DNA of 64,000 nucleotides from CAYRFF01 sp964436125. GTDB taxonomy: Bacteria; Bacteroidota; Bacteroidia; Chitinophagales; Saprospiraceae. The stretch spans positions 1-64,000 of the forward strand of contig CAYTBT010000013.1 of NCBI GenBank assembly GCA_964436125.1. Reading direction: 5' to 3'. Numbering within the stretch: position 1 is the first letter of the stretch; each line of letters starts with the position of its first letter. Made by a program: the position numbers and the translations under genes. The notes under the pieces were generated by a model. It was not told the origin of the DNA. It was given only the letters and a program-made list of their open reading frames with translations, and did not search any database. Positions 25,058 through 33,341 of this stretch are shown one piece after another.

Positions 25058-25274
25058 TAATCCTATCTTAACTCAGCTTCCGCAAATGTCCAGCTCCCCT
25101 TAATCCGACTGAAAAACAAGCACAAAAATCATCAAAAACAGATATCCGGCAGAACACACAAATGTCCTATCACAAGCAAGGCTGAATTTAATAAATCTTC
25201 TCAATTTCGTTTTTCCTTCTACTCTATTTATTAAATTGCAGTTTCAAATTATTACAAACATAAATATATCAATC

Positions 25275-26891
25275 ATGCGGAATGATTTTGTCATATTCGT
25301 CGTGGTATCAGCGGCGCTCGTATTATTTCTCGGCTATTTTGGACACCCTATGCTGTTTTACTTATTTGTAATTTTTATTCCGATTTACCTCTTGGGATTT
25401 TACGATATGTATTTTGCTGAAGAAACAATCATGCGGAATTTTCCGGTCGTAGGAAGAGGTCGATTTTTAATGGAGCAGATGCGCCCCAAGATTTACCAGT
25501 ACTTCATTGAATCAGACACCAATGGAACACCTATAAATCGCGTCAATAGAGAAATGGTCTATAATCGTGCCAAGCTAGGAAATGACAACGAGCCATTCGG
25601 TACACAATACGACGTTTATTCTGAAGGCTATGAGTGGATGCACCATAGTATAGCAGCTAAGCACTTGGATGAGATTCCGGAAGACCTGAGACTCACAATC
25701 GGTGGGCCGGATTGTAAACAACCCTATAATGCAAGCGTCCTCAATATCTCAGCAATGAGTTATGGTTCATTAAGTCACGCTGCCGTACGAGCGCTCAACG
25801 CCGGTGCCAAGCTTGGAAACTTTGCTCATAATACCGGTGAAGGAGGCATTTCTCCGTACCACCTTGAGGCAGGTGGAGATCTCATTTTTCAATTAGGTAC
25901 CGCATATTTCGGTGTCCGCGATGACGATGGCAAATTTGAACCTTCGCTTTTCAAAGAAAAATCGCGCTACGAATCCGTAAAAATGATTGAGTTAAAACTC
26001 TCCCAAGGTGCCAAACCCGGGCATGGCGGAATTCTACCTGCAGTAAAAAATACAGAAGAAATCGCCAGGATAAGGCATGTTAAACCTGGTACCGACGTTC
26101 TGTCACCGCCATATCATACGGCCTTTTCTACCCCTTGTGAGATGATGGAATTTATTCAAGAGCTCCGTGAACTCTCCGGAGGAAAACCAGTAGGCTTTAA
26201 AATGTGCATAGGCTCCAGAATGGAATTTATAGCCTTATGTAAAGCCATGGTTAAAACAGGCATAACCCCTGACTTTATTACGATCGATGGTGGTGAAGGC
26301 GGAACCGGTGCCGCTCCGCATGAGTTTTCTGATAGTATAGGAATGCCGTATCGAGAAGGCCTGGCATTTGCTTATAATGCGTTGGTAGGTCACGGACTTA
26401 AGCAAGATATTAAATTACTTACAAGTGGGAAGATTATAACGGGATTTGACCTATATCGAGCATTTGCGCTCGGTGCCGATGGTTGTAATGCTGCTCGAGC
26501 CATGATGCTTGCCATAGGTTGCATCCAAGCACTTGAATGCCACTTGAATACTTGTCCTACAGGTATCACGACACATAATCCCGAGCTCGTTGCCGGTCTT
26601 AATGTCAATGATAAAAAAGTAAAAGTAGCCAATTACCACAAGCGTACCATTCACTCATTACGAGAGATGCTAGCCGGTGCAGGACTAGTAAATCAAGATC
26701 ATATCAACAGGCACATGGTGTATCGCAGAATTACGATGAATCAGATAAAATCTTATGCTCAGGTATATCCTTACATCGAAGAAGGCTGCCTTTTACATGA
26801 AGATACGGTACCGGAACACTTAAAATATGATTTTGCCTTTGCTGATCCCGATGAGTTTAACCCACGCATCGCGCAAAACCTAAATATGTAA
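25275..26891 (+). CDS. membrane-anchored FMN-binding glutamate synthase family protein (GltB-like)
   Basis: About 538 aa with start MRNDF at 25275. Two N-terminal membrane segments (about 5-22 and 27-45) precede a GltB-type FMN/Fe-S alpha-beta barrel. Barrel signatures are ISAMSYGSLSHAAVRALNAGA, NTGEGGISPYH, KPGHGGILP, FITIDGGEGGTGAAP and the cysteine cluster GCIQALECHLNTCPTGI, which should bind an Fe-S centre. The glutamine amidotransferase domain of full glutamate synthase is absent, so the true electron donor and substrate are unknown. Such single-gene proteins are widespread and uncharacterised. Confidence 0.85.
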   Translation: MRNDFVIFVVVSAALVLFLGYFGHPMLFYLFVIFIPIYLLGFYDMYFAEETIMRNFPVVGRGRFLMEQMRPKIYQYFIESDTNGTPINRVNREMVYNRAKLGNDNEPFGTQYDVYSEGYEWMHHSIAAKHLDEIPEDLRLTIGGPDCKQPYNASVLNISAMSYGSLSHAAVRALNAGAKLGNFAHNTGEGGISPYHLEAGGDLIFQLGTAYFGVRDDDGKFEPSLFKEKSRYESVKMIELKLSQGAKPGHGGILPAVKNTEEIARIRHVKPGTDVLSPPYHTAFSTPCEMMEFIQELRELSGGKPVGFKMCIGSRMEFIALCKAMVKTGITPDFITIDGGEGGTGAAPHEFSDSIGMPYREGLAFAYNALVGHGLKQDIKLLTSGKIITGFDLYRAFALGADGCNAARAMMLAIGCIQALECHLNTCPTGITTHNPELVAGLNVNDKKVKVANYHKRTIHSLREMLAGAGLVNQDHINRHMVYRRITMNQIKSYAQVYPYIEEGCLLHEDTVPEHLKYDFAFADPDEFNPRIAQNLNM

Positions 26892-27382
26892 AATCAATCG
26901 CAGTCACGGGCTAGATAAACACCTCTCTTCTACTGCATCTTGAACAATCAAGTGCCTAGAAGGCTATTGATTGTACCTAAAGTCTAGAAATATAGCTCGT
27001 ACTATTCATCTACTTTTGCCATAACTTAATCAGTGCCATGTATATCAAGCTCATCCAGAAATTCTCTTCAATTTATTGAAGCTCGATTATCAAGAACCTC
27101 ATACAGGCATATTTTCCCGCATTCCGTGAGCAGAATAACCGTAATTCTATTGAAAATCCATTGTAGAAGAAGATTCCGGGATCAACCTTGCGCCCCAATA
27201 AACAATCTACGCCCTACCCTTCCTTCAATTTTCGGCTCACTATCCTATAGATTCACTCTAGAGTGCCTGTCTATCAAGCATCCTGAGGCTTCATTAAAAA
27301 TATTTTCAAAATAATCTCTGTTTAAAGGAACACTTCCGGCTCCTTATGACACTTATCCATGAACACAATATGAAGAACACTG
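26892..27382. other. intergenic region with no recognised gene
   Basis: About 490 bp. A 93-codon plus-strand open frame (27033-27314) is rich in Ser and Arg, resembles no family and lacks promoter signals, so I do not call it. No strong hairpin or repeat is evident. Confidence 0.5.
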
Positions 27383-27745
27383 ATGGCAAAGGGAGAATGC
27401 ATAGAATGTGGCGATGCTTTCAGGGGAAGAGCCGATAAAAAGTTCTGCTCTGATAATTGTAGAAGCCAGTATAATAATCGACGATATCAGTCCAATAAGG
27501 CTGTCGTAAAGATTAATAAGATATTGAAGCACAATTATCGTATTCTGAAGCACATTAAACAATCCATAAGTAAACGCAGTGTCCCATTAGAATATTTAAA
27601 AATGGAGGGATTTATCATGGATTACTGTACACATATTCAGAATAACGGGAAACAGAAAACCCAGTACTGCTATGACTATGGGATAAGAGTCCAGGAAGAT
27701 GGAAACGTCAGAATTCTACGGGAGAAAGAAAAATATCAACCCTGA
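27383..27745 (+). CDS. zinc-ribbon protein of unknown function
   Basis: A 120-aa protein starting with a four-Cys zinc ribbon (CIECGDAF, then KKFCSDNCRSQYNNRR; Cys at about 6, 9, 22, 26). Basic helical sequence follows (KAVVKINKILKHNYRILKHIKQ) and then a short C-terminal domain with YCYDYGIRVQEDGNVRIL. The ribbon plus basic helix suggests nucleic-acid binding, which is inference. It is monocistronic, followed by a strong terminator. Similar small proteins occur in other Bacteroidota. Confidence 0.7.
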   Translation: MAKGECIECGDAFRGRADKKFCSDNCRSQYNNRRYQSNKAVVKINKILKHNYRILKHIKQSISKRSVPLEYLKMEGFIMDYCTHIQNNGKQKTQYCYDYGIRVQEDGNVRILREKEKYQP

Positions 27746-27780
27746 CACTCTCACTTTGTGTAAAATTTAGGATGCTTGAT

Positions 27781-27821
27781 ATGGGTCGAATGAAATCTTC
27801 TTCATTCCGGCCCATTTTTTT
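27781..27821 (+). terminator. intrinsic terminator after the zinc-ribbon gene
   Basis: Stem ATGGGTCGAATGAA (27781-27794) pairs with TTCATTCCGGCCCAT (27801-27815) with one bulge and one wobble, followed by a run of T. It lies 36 bp after the stop at 27745. Confidence 0.85.
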
Positions 27822-27922
27822 ACACCTCTACTCAATCCATATAATCCTATATACGTTAAACCAATGTACGAGAGATTTCATTCATACTGTGTAATTTATT
27901 TCCTAGTTAAAATCATCACTCT

Positions 27923-29269
27923 ATGGCCTATACAATAGTCAAGTCGCAAATACTCAGATTCAGTGCCTACTTCTTTCTTCTTCTCTTTGTCAGCATGAGT
28001 ATCTCTTCTTGCATAGAAATTAAACATAAAGTCGGAGCCTTAATCCCCGGAGAGTATCGGGGCGTCTTTCTCCTGGGTAAAGACCCATATAAATATTACG
28101 GGGAGGATTCACCCGCTCGGCAGAAAACCATTTTCACGGGTATCTCCGAGAATGAAATCCCCTTTAACTTTACAATTGCTTACGCAAATGATGAGCCATA
28201 TATAATCCTTAAGAATGCTAGTCAGGAGCTTAAAATTACCGACATTTCTCTCGGTACTGATAGAAATACGTCCCATGACACCGTACGGATACGTTTTAAA
28301 GAATATAATTCATATATTTTTGCAGAATTTGCAGAAGGAGTGATGCAAGGCTTTTATCGCGATATGGATAAACCACTGATTAAAATCCCCTTTAATGCCT
28401 TTCACGACGAGCGATACCGATTTACCAAGATGCCCGACAAGCCGGAAATAAACGTAAATGGCAGCTGGAAAGTCGCATTTACACGACAAGAAGGAAGTAA
28501 AAAGTATGCCATAGGGCAATTTCAACAAGAGGGGAATGAGCTCACTGGAACATTTGCCACTACGACCGGCGATTATGGCTTTCTTGAAGGCGTCGTGGAT
28601 GGTAAGGAAATATGGCTTTCATCATTCGATGGGTCACACATGTATCTTTTTCATGCCAAAGCTATCGGGGAAGACAAATTAAGCGGCTCATATACTTATG
28701 GAAAACGCAAAGACAAAATAAGGATGTGGACCGCAGTCAGGGATTCTACTTTTACATTAACATCTGCGGATTCAATAACTAATTTACAAGATGTCAATGC
28801 CGCCATAAACCTATGCCTCCTCTCTTCACATGGTGACTCTGTCTGCCTTGACGATCCGGAATTTCAAGGGAAAGCCAAGATATTACAGATAATGGGTACA
28901 TGGTGCTTCAATTGCCGTGATGAGACGAAGTTTATCCAAGAATATCTCAAAAAGCATCCTAGCCCAGACCTTCAGATAATAGGTCTCGCCATTGAGAAGT
29001 ATGACGGGCAGCGTGCAGCTGATCTCGTCAACTACTTTAAACATAAATACAGCGTTGATTATCCTGTACTTATGGCGGGGACGCTGAAAAATCCTACTGA
29101 AAACCTTCCCTTTATCGATAAGATCTCCGCTTATCCGACAATGATTTTTCTAGACAAAAACAATGTCATTCAAGGTACTCATACAGGCTTTTATGGTCCG
29201 GCTACAGAAGAATATGAAACTTATAAAAAGGAGTTTCACCACCGGATTCAAGAACTCGTTAAAAAATAG
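27923..29269 (+). CDS. TlpA-like thioredoxin-fold lipoprotein
   Basis: A 448-aa exported protein. The signal segment ends in a lipobox at Cys30 (MSISSC), so it is probably membrane-anchored. The N-terminal half is beta-rich and of unknown role (NGSWKVAFTRQEGSKKYAI and LSGSYTYGKRKDKIRMW). The C-terminal domain is a TlpA/ResA-type thiol-disulfide oxidoreductase with active site WCFNC (Cys328 and Cys331) preceded by ILQIMGT and followed by the thioredoxin cis-Pro segment ISAYPTMIF. Likely works in the periplasm on disulfides. The next gene starts 3 bp after its stop, suggesting cotranscription. Confidence 0.85.
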   Translation: MAYTIVKSQILRFSAYFFLLLFVSMSISSCIEIKHKVGALIPGEYRGVFLLGKDPYKYYGEDSPARQKTIFTGISENEIPFNFTIAYANDEPYIILKNASQELKITDISLGTDRNTSHDTVRIRFKEYNSYIFAEFAEGVMQGFYRDMDKPLIKIPFNAFHDERYRFTKMPDKPEINVNGSWKVAFTRQEGSKKYAIGQFQQEGNELTGTFATTTGDYGFLEGVVDGKEIWLSSFDGSHMYLFHAKAIGEDKLSGSYTYGKRKDKIRMWTAVRDSTFTLTSADSITNLQDVNAAINLCLLSSHGDSVCLDDPEFQGKAKILQIMGTWCFNCRDETKFIQEYLKKHPSPDLQIIGLAIEKYDGQRAADLVNYFKHKYSVDYPVLMAGTLKNPTENLPFIDKISAYPTMIFLDKNNVIQGTHTGFYGPATEEYETYKKEFHHRIQELVKK

Positions 29270-29272
29270 CTT

Positions 29273-30040
29273 ATGAATTATACGCTTATAACAGGTGCCA
29301 GTTCCGGCATAGGCCGTGCAAGTGCCCAAGAATTCGCCGCACATAATCACAATCTCATCCTCTGCGCACGCAGGAAAGACAGGTTGGAAGCCATAAAATC
29401 TGAATTGGGATCAGAATATGGAATAGATGTACAATGCCTTTCATTTGATATACGGGATTATACGGCTTGTAAAGATGCCATCAATTCTATCAAAGATAAA
29501 ACCGTGGAAATCCTTATCAATAATGCAGGACTTGCTCAAGGGCTAGAGCCGATTCATGAAGGGATTATCAGCGACTGGGAAACGATGATTGACACCAATC
29601 TCAAAGGCCTCCTTTATATAACTAGATTATTGAGCCCGACGATGGTGAAAAATGGTAGAGGGCATATTATCAATACTGCGAGCACAGCAGGCAAAAGAAC
29701 CTATCCGGGTGGTAATGTTTATTGCGCCACCAAGCATGCCGTCGATGCACTTACTCGCGCTATGCGCAGAGACCTGTACAAGTATGGTATCAGAGTCAGC
29801 CAGGTCGCTCCCGGTGCAGTAGAGGAAACTGAATTTGCCGAAAGGCGATTCCATGGTGATCGTGAAAAGGCAAGAATATACGATGATTATAATCCGCTGA
29901 AAGCAAAAGACGTCGCAGAAGTGATTTACTTTATCGCTTCTCGACCTCCCCATGTCAATATTCAAGATATCCTGCTGATGGGAACTCAGCAAGTCCTCGG
30001 AGAATTTGATAGGAGTGGAAGACGATACGACGATACTTAA
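29273..30040 (+). CDS. short-chain dehydrogenase/reductase (YdfG-like)
   Basis: A 255-aa Rossmann-fold NAD(P)-dependent oxidoreductase. Cofactor motif TGASSGIG at 6-13, followed by Arg residues (CARRKDRLE) that favour NADP(H). NNAG lies at about 83-86, the catalytic Ser in NTASTAGK, and the catalytic Tyr150/Lys154 pair in YCATK. The C-terminal APGAVEETEFAERRFHGD resembles YdfG-type enzymes acting on serine, 3-hydroxy acids or malonic semialdehyde, but the substrate is not certain. It follows the TlpA-like gene by 3 bp. Confidence 0.85.
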   Translation: MNYTLITGASSGIGRASAQEFAAHNHNLILCARRKDRLEAIKSELGSEYGIDVQCLSFDIRDYTACKDAINSIKDKTVEILINNAGLAQGLEPIHEGIISDWETMIDTNLKGLLYITRLLSPTMVKNGRGHIINTASTAGKRTYPGGNVYCATKHAVDALTRAMRRDLYKYGIRVSQVAPGAVEETEFAERRFHGDREKARIYDDYNPLKAKDVAEVIYFIASRPPHVNIQDILLMGTQQVLGEFDRSGRRYDDT

Positions 30041-30104
30041 ATCGAGAAGAAATCATTGAAGAAAATATTTTTTGTAAAAAGTATAATATTAAAGATATAT
30101 TTAA

Positions 30105-30112
30105 TATATTTG
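30105..30112 (+). promoter_or_regulatory. -7 promoter box TATATTTG directly before ribF
   Basis: Perfect TAnnTTTG ending 5 bp before the ribF ATG at 30118. If used, the transcript would begin at or next to the start codon and be essentially leaderless. The -33 position shows no TTTG, so confidence is moderate. Confidence 0.4.
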
Positions 30113-30117
30113 ATGCA

Positions 30118-31056
30118 ATGCAAGTACACAGAGACATAGAAAACCTGCCCAAGTTTAAAAGGCCGGTGCTTACAATCGGATCATTTGATGGTGTGCATCG
30201 AGGTCACAGGGTATTATTCAGTAAAATCGTCCAGATTGCCAAGGAAATTAAAGGGGAATCTATCATAATCACTTTCCATCCCCACCCTCGGAGTGTTATT
30301 TTTCCACTTGACACAAGTCTGCGCATTCTGACAACACTTGAAGAAAAAATAGAACTCATGAGCGAGCTGGGGATAGACCACCTTGTTATCGTCCCTTTTA
30401 CTATCGAGTTTTCACACATGGCTGCAGAAGAATATATCACACAATTCCTCGTAGCAAAGTTTGCCCCGAAGAAAATAGTCATCGGTTACGATCACCACTT
30501 CGGTAGAAATCGGAGTGGAAGTATCCGCTTGCTGCTGGACTTTGGTCGTCGGTATAAATACGAAGTTGAAGAAATCCCCGCAGAGGTCATCGATGAGATT
30601 GCAATCAGCAGTACCAAGATAAGAAATGCAGTTCAAGAAGGAAATATCAAACTTGTCAATACCTACCTCTCCTACAATTATCTCTTGCATGGCGAGGTCG
30701 TCCACGGCATGAAAATAGGGAACCAGATTGGCTTCCCCACCGCCAATATTGACGTACAGAATCCCATGAAACTCCTGCCTCGCAACGGTATTTATGCTGT
30801 CAAAGTGGGCTATGAAGATAACAGCTATGACGGAATGATGTACATAGGCACCAAGTCCACTGTAAGCGATGAAGAGAAAATCGTGCTGGAAGTAAATATT
30901 TTTGATTTTAATCAATCTCTATACGGCGAGTGGATAAGTATCCAATTTATCAGCTTTATCCGTGGAGATGAAAAGTTTGACTCCCTGGATAAACTCAGGG
31001 CTCAGCTTCAAGTAGATAAAAAACAGACAGAGAGAATTCTCCATGCAAGGCATTAA
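30118..31056 (+). CDS. ribF: bifunctional riboflavin kinase / FAD synthetase
   Basis: Makes FMN from riboflavin and then FAD, 312 aa. The N-terminal FMN adenylyltransferase domain has the nucleotidyltransferase motif GSFDGVHRGH at 21-30 and a later KIVIGYDHHFGRNRSGS. The C-terminal riboflavin kinase domain has HGMKIGNQIGFPTANID, then GIYAVKV and EVNIFDFNQSLYGEWISIQFISFIRGDEKF. Length is typical. The following glycosyltransferase gene starts inside its last codons (14-bp overlap). Confidence 0.94.
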   Translation: MQVHRDIENLPKFKRPVLTIGSFDGVHRGHRVLFSKIVQIAKEIKGESIIITFHPHPRSVIFPLDTSLRILTTLEEKIELMSELGIDHLVIVPFTIEFSHMAAEEYITQFLVAKFAPKKIVIGYDHHFGRNRSGSIRLLLDFGRRYKYEVEEIPAEVIDEIAISSTKIRNAVQEGNIKLVNTYLSYNYLLHGEVVHGMKIGNQIGFPTANIDVQNPMKLLPRNGIYAVKVGYEDNSYDGMMYIGTKSTVSDEEKIVLEVNIFDFNQSLYGEWISIQFISFIRGDEKFDSLDKLRAQLQVDKKQTERILHARH

Positions 31057-32095
31057 GATTACAGCAGAAGTTGCCGTTGTAATCCTGAACTATAATGGCC
31101 TTCAGTACCTCCGGGAATATTTACCCGATCTGCTCGACCTCCATAGGGATCCATACAAGCTTATCATCATCGATAATGCCTCTGAAGATAATTCCGTTCC
31201 CTATCTGAAAAAAACACATCCGGAAATCCCGTTGATACAACTCCATGAAAATTTTGGCTTTGCAGGCGGCTACAATCGCGGCCTTCAAACTATAAATGCA
31301 GAGTTTTATTTTCTTGTGAATAACGATGTACGCATGCGTCGAAAAGACCTGGATATCTTGTACAATTTTTTAAAAACACATCCCTCCTATGCCGCTGCTC
31401 AACCCAAGATAAAAGCTGTTGACAATCCGGAGAGATTTGAATATGCAGGCGCTGCAGGAGGTTTTATAGATTACCTCGGTTACCCTTTCTGTCGCGGAAG
31501 AATATTTGATGTTGTCGAGGAAGATAATGGCCAATACGATAGTGCATGCGATATTTTCTGGGCAACGGGAGCCGCTATGCTTGTAAAAGCATCCGTATTT
31601 GACGCATTGGGTGGCTTTGAAGAGTATTTCTTTGCTCATCAAGAAGAAATTGATTTATGCTGGCGCATTCAGCGCGCCGGTCTTAAAATAAGTGTACAGC
31701 CTGCAGCAGTCGCCTATCATAAGGGCGGAGGAACGCTCGATTATACAAGCCCTTTTAAAACATATCTCAATTTCAGGAATAACCTCCTTACACTTATCCG
31801 CAATAAGAATAAAGCCCAGCTACTTTTCCTGCTACCTATAAGGGCTGTCCTAGATATGATTGCAGCTGTATTTTATCTAGTACAAGGGAAAAAACAGGTG
31901 ATGAATCCAATCTTTAAAGCCTACTCTTCTGTTTATGGGAAGTTCAATGTCCACTGGAAATCTCGACGGAAAGCACAGCAGAAAGTTTTACAGCTCAAGG
32001 GGAATAATCACGCACAGATAGCCGGTTTACTGCATAAATCGCTTATCTTTCGCTTTTATATCCTTGGAAAGAAGACTTTTAAAGAAATTATGTAA
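31043..32095 (+). CDS. family 2 glycosyltransferase (rhamnosyltransferase-like)
   Basis: A 350-aa GT-A fold enzyme that likely adds a sugar to a surface polysaccharide or lipid. Nucleotide-sugar motifs are AVVILNYNGLQYLREYLPDLLDL, IIDNASEDNSVPYL, FGFAGGYNRGL and the metal site NNDVRM. The acceptor region is ATGAAMLVKASVFDALGGFEEYFFAHQEEIDLCWRIQRAG, as in WbbL-type proteins. A hydrophobic segment near 265-285 may touch the membrane. It overlaps ribF and is 4 bp from the pseudouridine synthase gene. Confidence 0.87.
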   Translation: MQGIKITAEVAVVILNYNGLQYLREYLPDLLDLHRDPYKLIIIDNASEDNSVPYLKKTHPEIPLIQLHENFGFAGGYNRGLQTINAEFYFLVNNDVRMRRKDLDILYNFLKTHPSYAAAQPKIKAVDNPERFEYAGAAGGFIDYLGYPFCRGRIFDVVEEDNGQYDSACDIFWATGAAMLVKASVFDALGGFEEYFFAHQEEIDLCWRIQRAGLKISVQPAAVAYHKGGGTLDYTSPFKTYLNFRNNLLTLIRNKNKAQLLFLLPIRAVLDMIAAVFYLVQGKKQVMNPIFKAYSSVYGKFNVHWKSRRKAQQKVLQLKGNNHAQIAGLLHKSLIFRFYILGKKTFKEIM

Positions 32096-32099
32096 GCTT

Positions 32100-32822
32100 A
32101 TGCAAATGCCCTCTTACTCAATTATCGCAGAAAATGATGCCTATCTCGTCATAAACAAAGACGCAGGTATGTTGACAATCCCGGATAGATTTGACAAGTC
32201 ATTGAGCAATCTCTACAATTTACTTACCGTAAAGTATGGGCAGATTTTTACTGTACATCGCCTCGACAAAAATACAAGTGGCTTGCTCGTCTGGGCCAAG
32301 GATAAACAGACGCATAAAGCATTAAACACTCAATTCCAGGAAAGAGAAGTTGTAAAAAAATATCTAGCACTCGTCCTGGGAAGAGTATTCAGGGATGAAA
32401 TGACCATCGACCGACCACTGTTAAAACTCCCGCACTCGTCCAAGATGGTTATCTCTCAGCAAGGGAAAGCTTCAAAGACTTATGTTAAAGTTCTCGAACG
32501 CTTCAATGAATTCAGCTTGCTGGAGGTCTCACTTGATTCAGGTCGTACACACCAGATAAGAGCACATCTCGCCTCCATCGGCCATCCTCTCGCAGTCGAT
32601 CACCTGTATAATGGACGAGATGGAATTGCGATTACCGATATTAAAAAACGTCGTTTCAACCCCAATAAGTATAGAGAGGTCCGGCCTTTAATCAGTAGAG
32701 AAACACTCCATGCGGAGTTCCTCGCATTTAATGATCCGAAGACAGGTAATGTCATGGAATATACTGCTCCTCTGCCCAAGGATATGCGGGCTTGCATCAA
32801 TCAATTACGGAAATGGTCATAA
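32100..32822 (+). CDS. RluA-family RNA pseudouridine synthase
   Basis: Isomerises uridine to pseudouridine in rRNA or tRNA, 240 aa. The catalytic-Asp motif is HRLDKNTSGLLVWAK. It is preceded by the DAYLVINKDAGMLTIPD strand and followed by KYLALVLG and the DSGRTHQIRAHLASIGHPLAVDHLYNG block. There is no N-terminal S4 domain, so it is nearer RluA or TruC than RluD; the target position is not predictable. The start is the ATG at 32100; a longer reading from TTG at 32064 would overlap the glycosyltransferase. Confidence 0.88.
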   Translation: MQMPSYSIIAENDAYLVINKDAGMLTIPDRFDKSLSNLYNLLTVKYGQIFTVHRLDKNTSGLLVWAKDKQTHKALNTQFQEREVVKKYLALVLGRVFRDEMTIDRPLLKLPHSSKMVISQQGKASKTYVKVLERFNEFSLLEVSLDSGRTHQIRAHLASIGHPLAVDHLYNGRDGIAITDIKKRRFNPNKYREVRPLISRETLHAEFLAFNDPKTGNVMEYTAPLPKDMRACINQLRKWS

Positions 32823-33146
32823 AGACCCTCTGAAATGCTGGATTCTCGGATCCTCCTTCCATAACTAAGATAAATTCCCTTCTCGCTTAAAGTTCATAGA
32901 TAAAATATGCACCACCTATATGAACTGTGTAAACTTCCTCGATTTACACACAGGCTCGATTAACAATGGGCTATATCCTTATTAATCTAGCTTTACCAGA
33001 TATTAATCTATGCTTATATCACTAATTTTGAAGAGTAATTGGACAAATAGAACATAATTCCTTCACTTTTTCCTTCATATCTCAGGATCGAGATAAATAT
33101 TTTTAAAAAAATCATTATACATATTACGCTTTTTAATAATATGTAT
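32823..33146. other. intergenic region upstream of the ald leader
   Basis: About 320 AT-rich bases without a coding frame I can support, a terminator for the preceding gene, or repeats. The promoter-like box and leader region begin immediately to the right. Confidence 0.5.
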
Positions 33147-33154
33147 TATATTTG
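33147..33154 (+). promoter_or_regulatory. -7 promoter box TATATTTG upstream of the ald leader
   Basis: Perfect TAnnTTTG on the plus strand. A start near 33161 would give a transcript of about 100 nt up to the terminator at 33232-33258, or read-through into ald. No clear -33 TTTG was found. Confidence 0.45.
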
Positions 33155-33193
33155 ACCCATCGTAATATAGTTGTTATGAAATCATAATAGCTA

Positions 33194-33223
33194 ATGCGTT
33201 TTTTTGATCTTAGTTTTAGTTAA
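33194..33223 (+). CDS. candidate leader peptide (9 aa, Phe-rich)
   Basis: A nine-codon frame, MRFFDLSFS then TAA, ends 8 bp before a strong intrinsic terminator and lies 119 bp before the ald start. Three of nine codons are UUU for Phe. Its arrangement (promoter box, short ORF with repeated codons, terminator, structural gene) fits a transcription attenuator. Translation is not shown, and the gene it precedes makes alanine dehydrogenase, not a Phe enzyme. It could equally be chance within a small RNA. Confidence 0.3.
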   Translation: MRFFDLSFS

Positions 33224-33231
33224 TGCTGCAA

Positions 33232-33258
33232 GGTCTGGCAAGAGCCAGGCCTTTTTTT
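33232..33258 (+). terminator. intrinsic terminator or attenuator upstream of ald
   Basis: Stem GGTCTGGC / GCCAGGCC (8 bp, one G.U pair) with AAGA loop and seven T. It lies 83 bp before the ald ATG and more than 400 bp after the preceding gene, so it should act on a short transcript starting near 33160. Confidence 0.85.
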
Positions 33259-33341
33259 ATTTCTGGAACCATGGTGTATATCGTGGGAAATATGTACTTT
33301 AGTGCGACAATAAAATTATTCATAAAACCAACTATAAAATT

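Noticed and set aside
27033..27314. 93-codon plus-strand frame in the gap before the zinc-ribbon gene
   Set aside because: Ser/Arg-rich composition unlike real proteins of this organism, with no recognisable motif or start signals.
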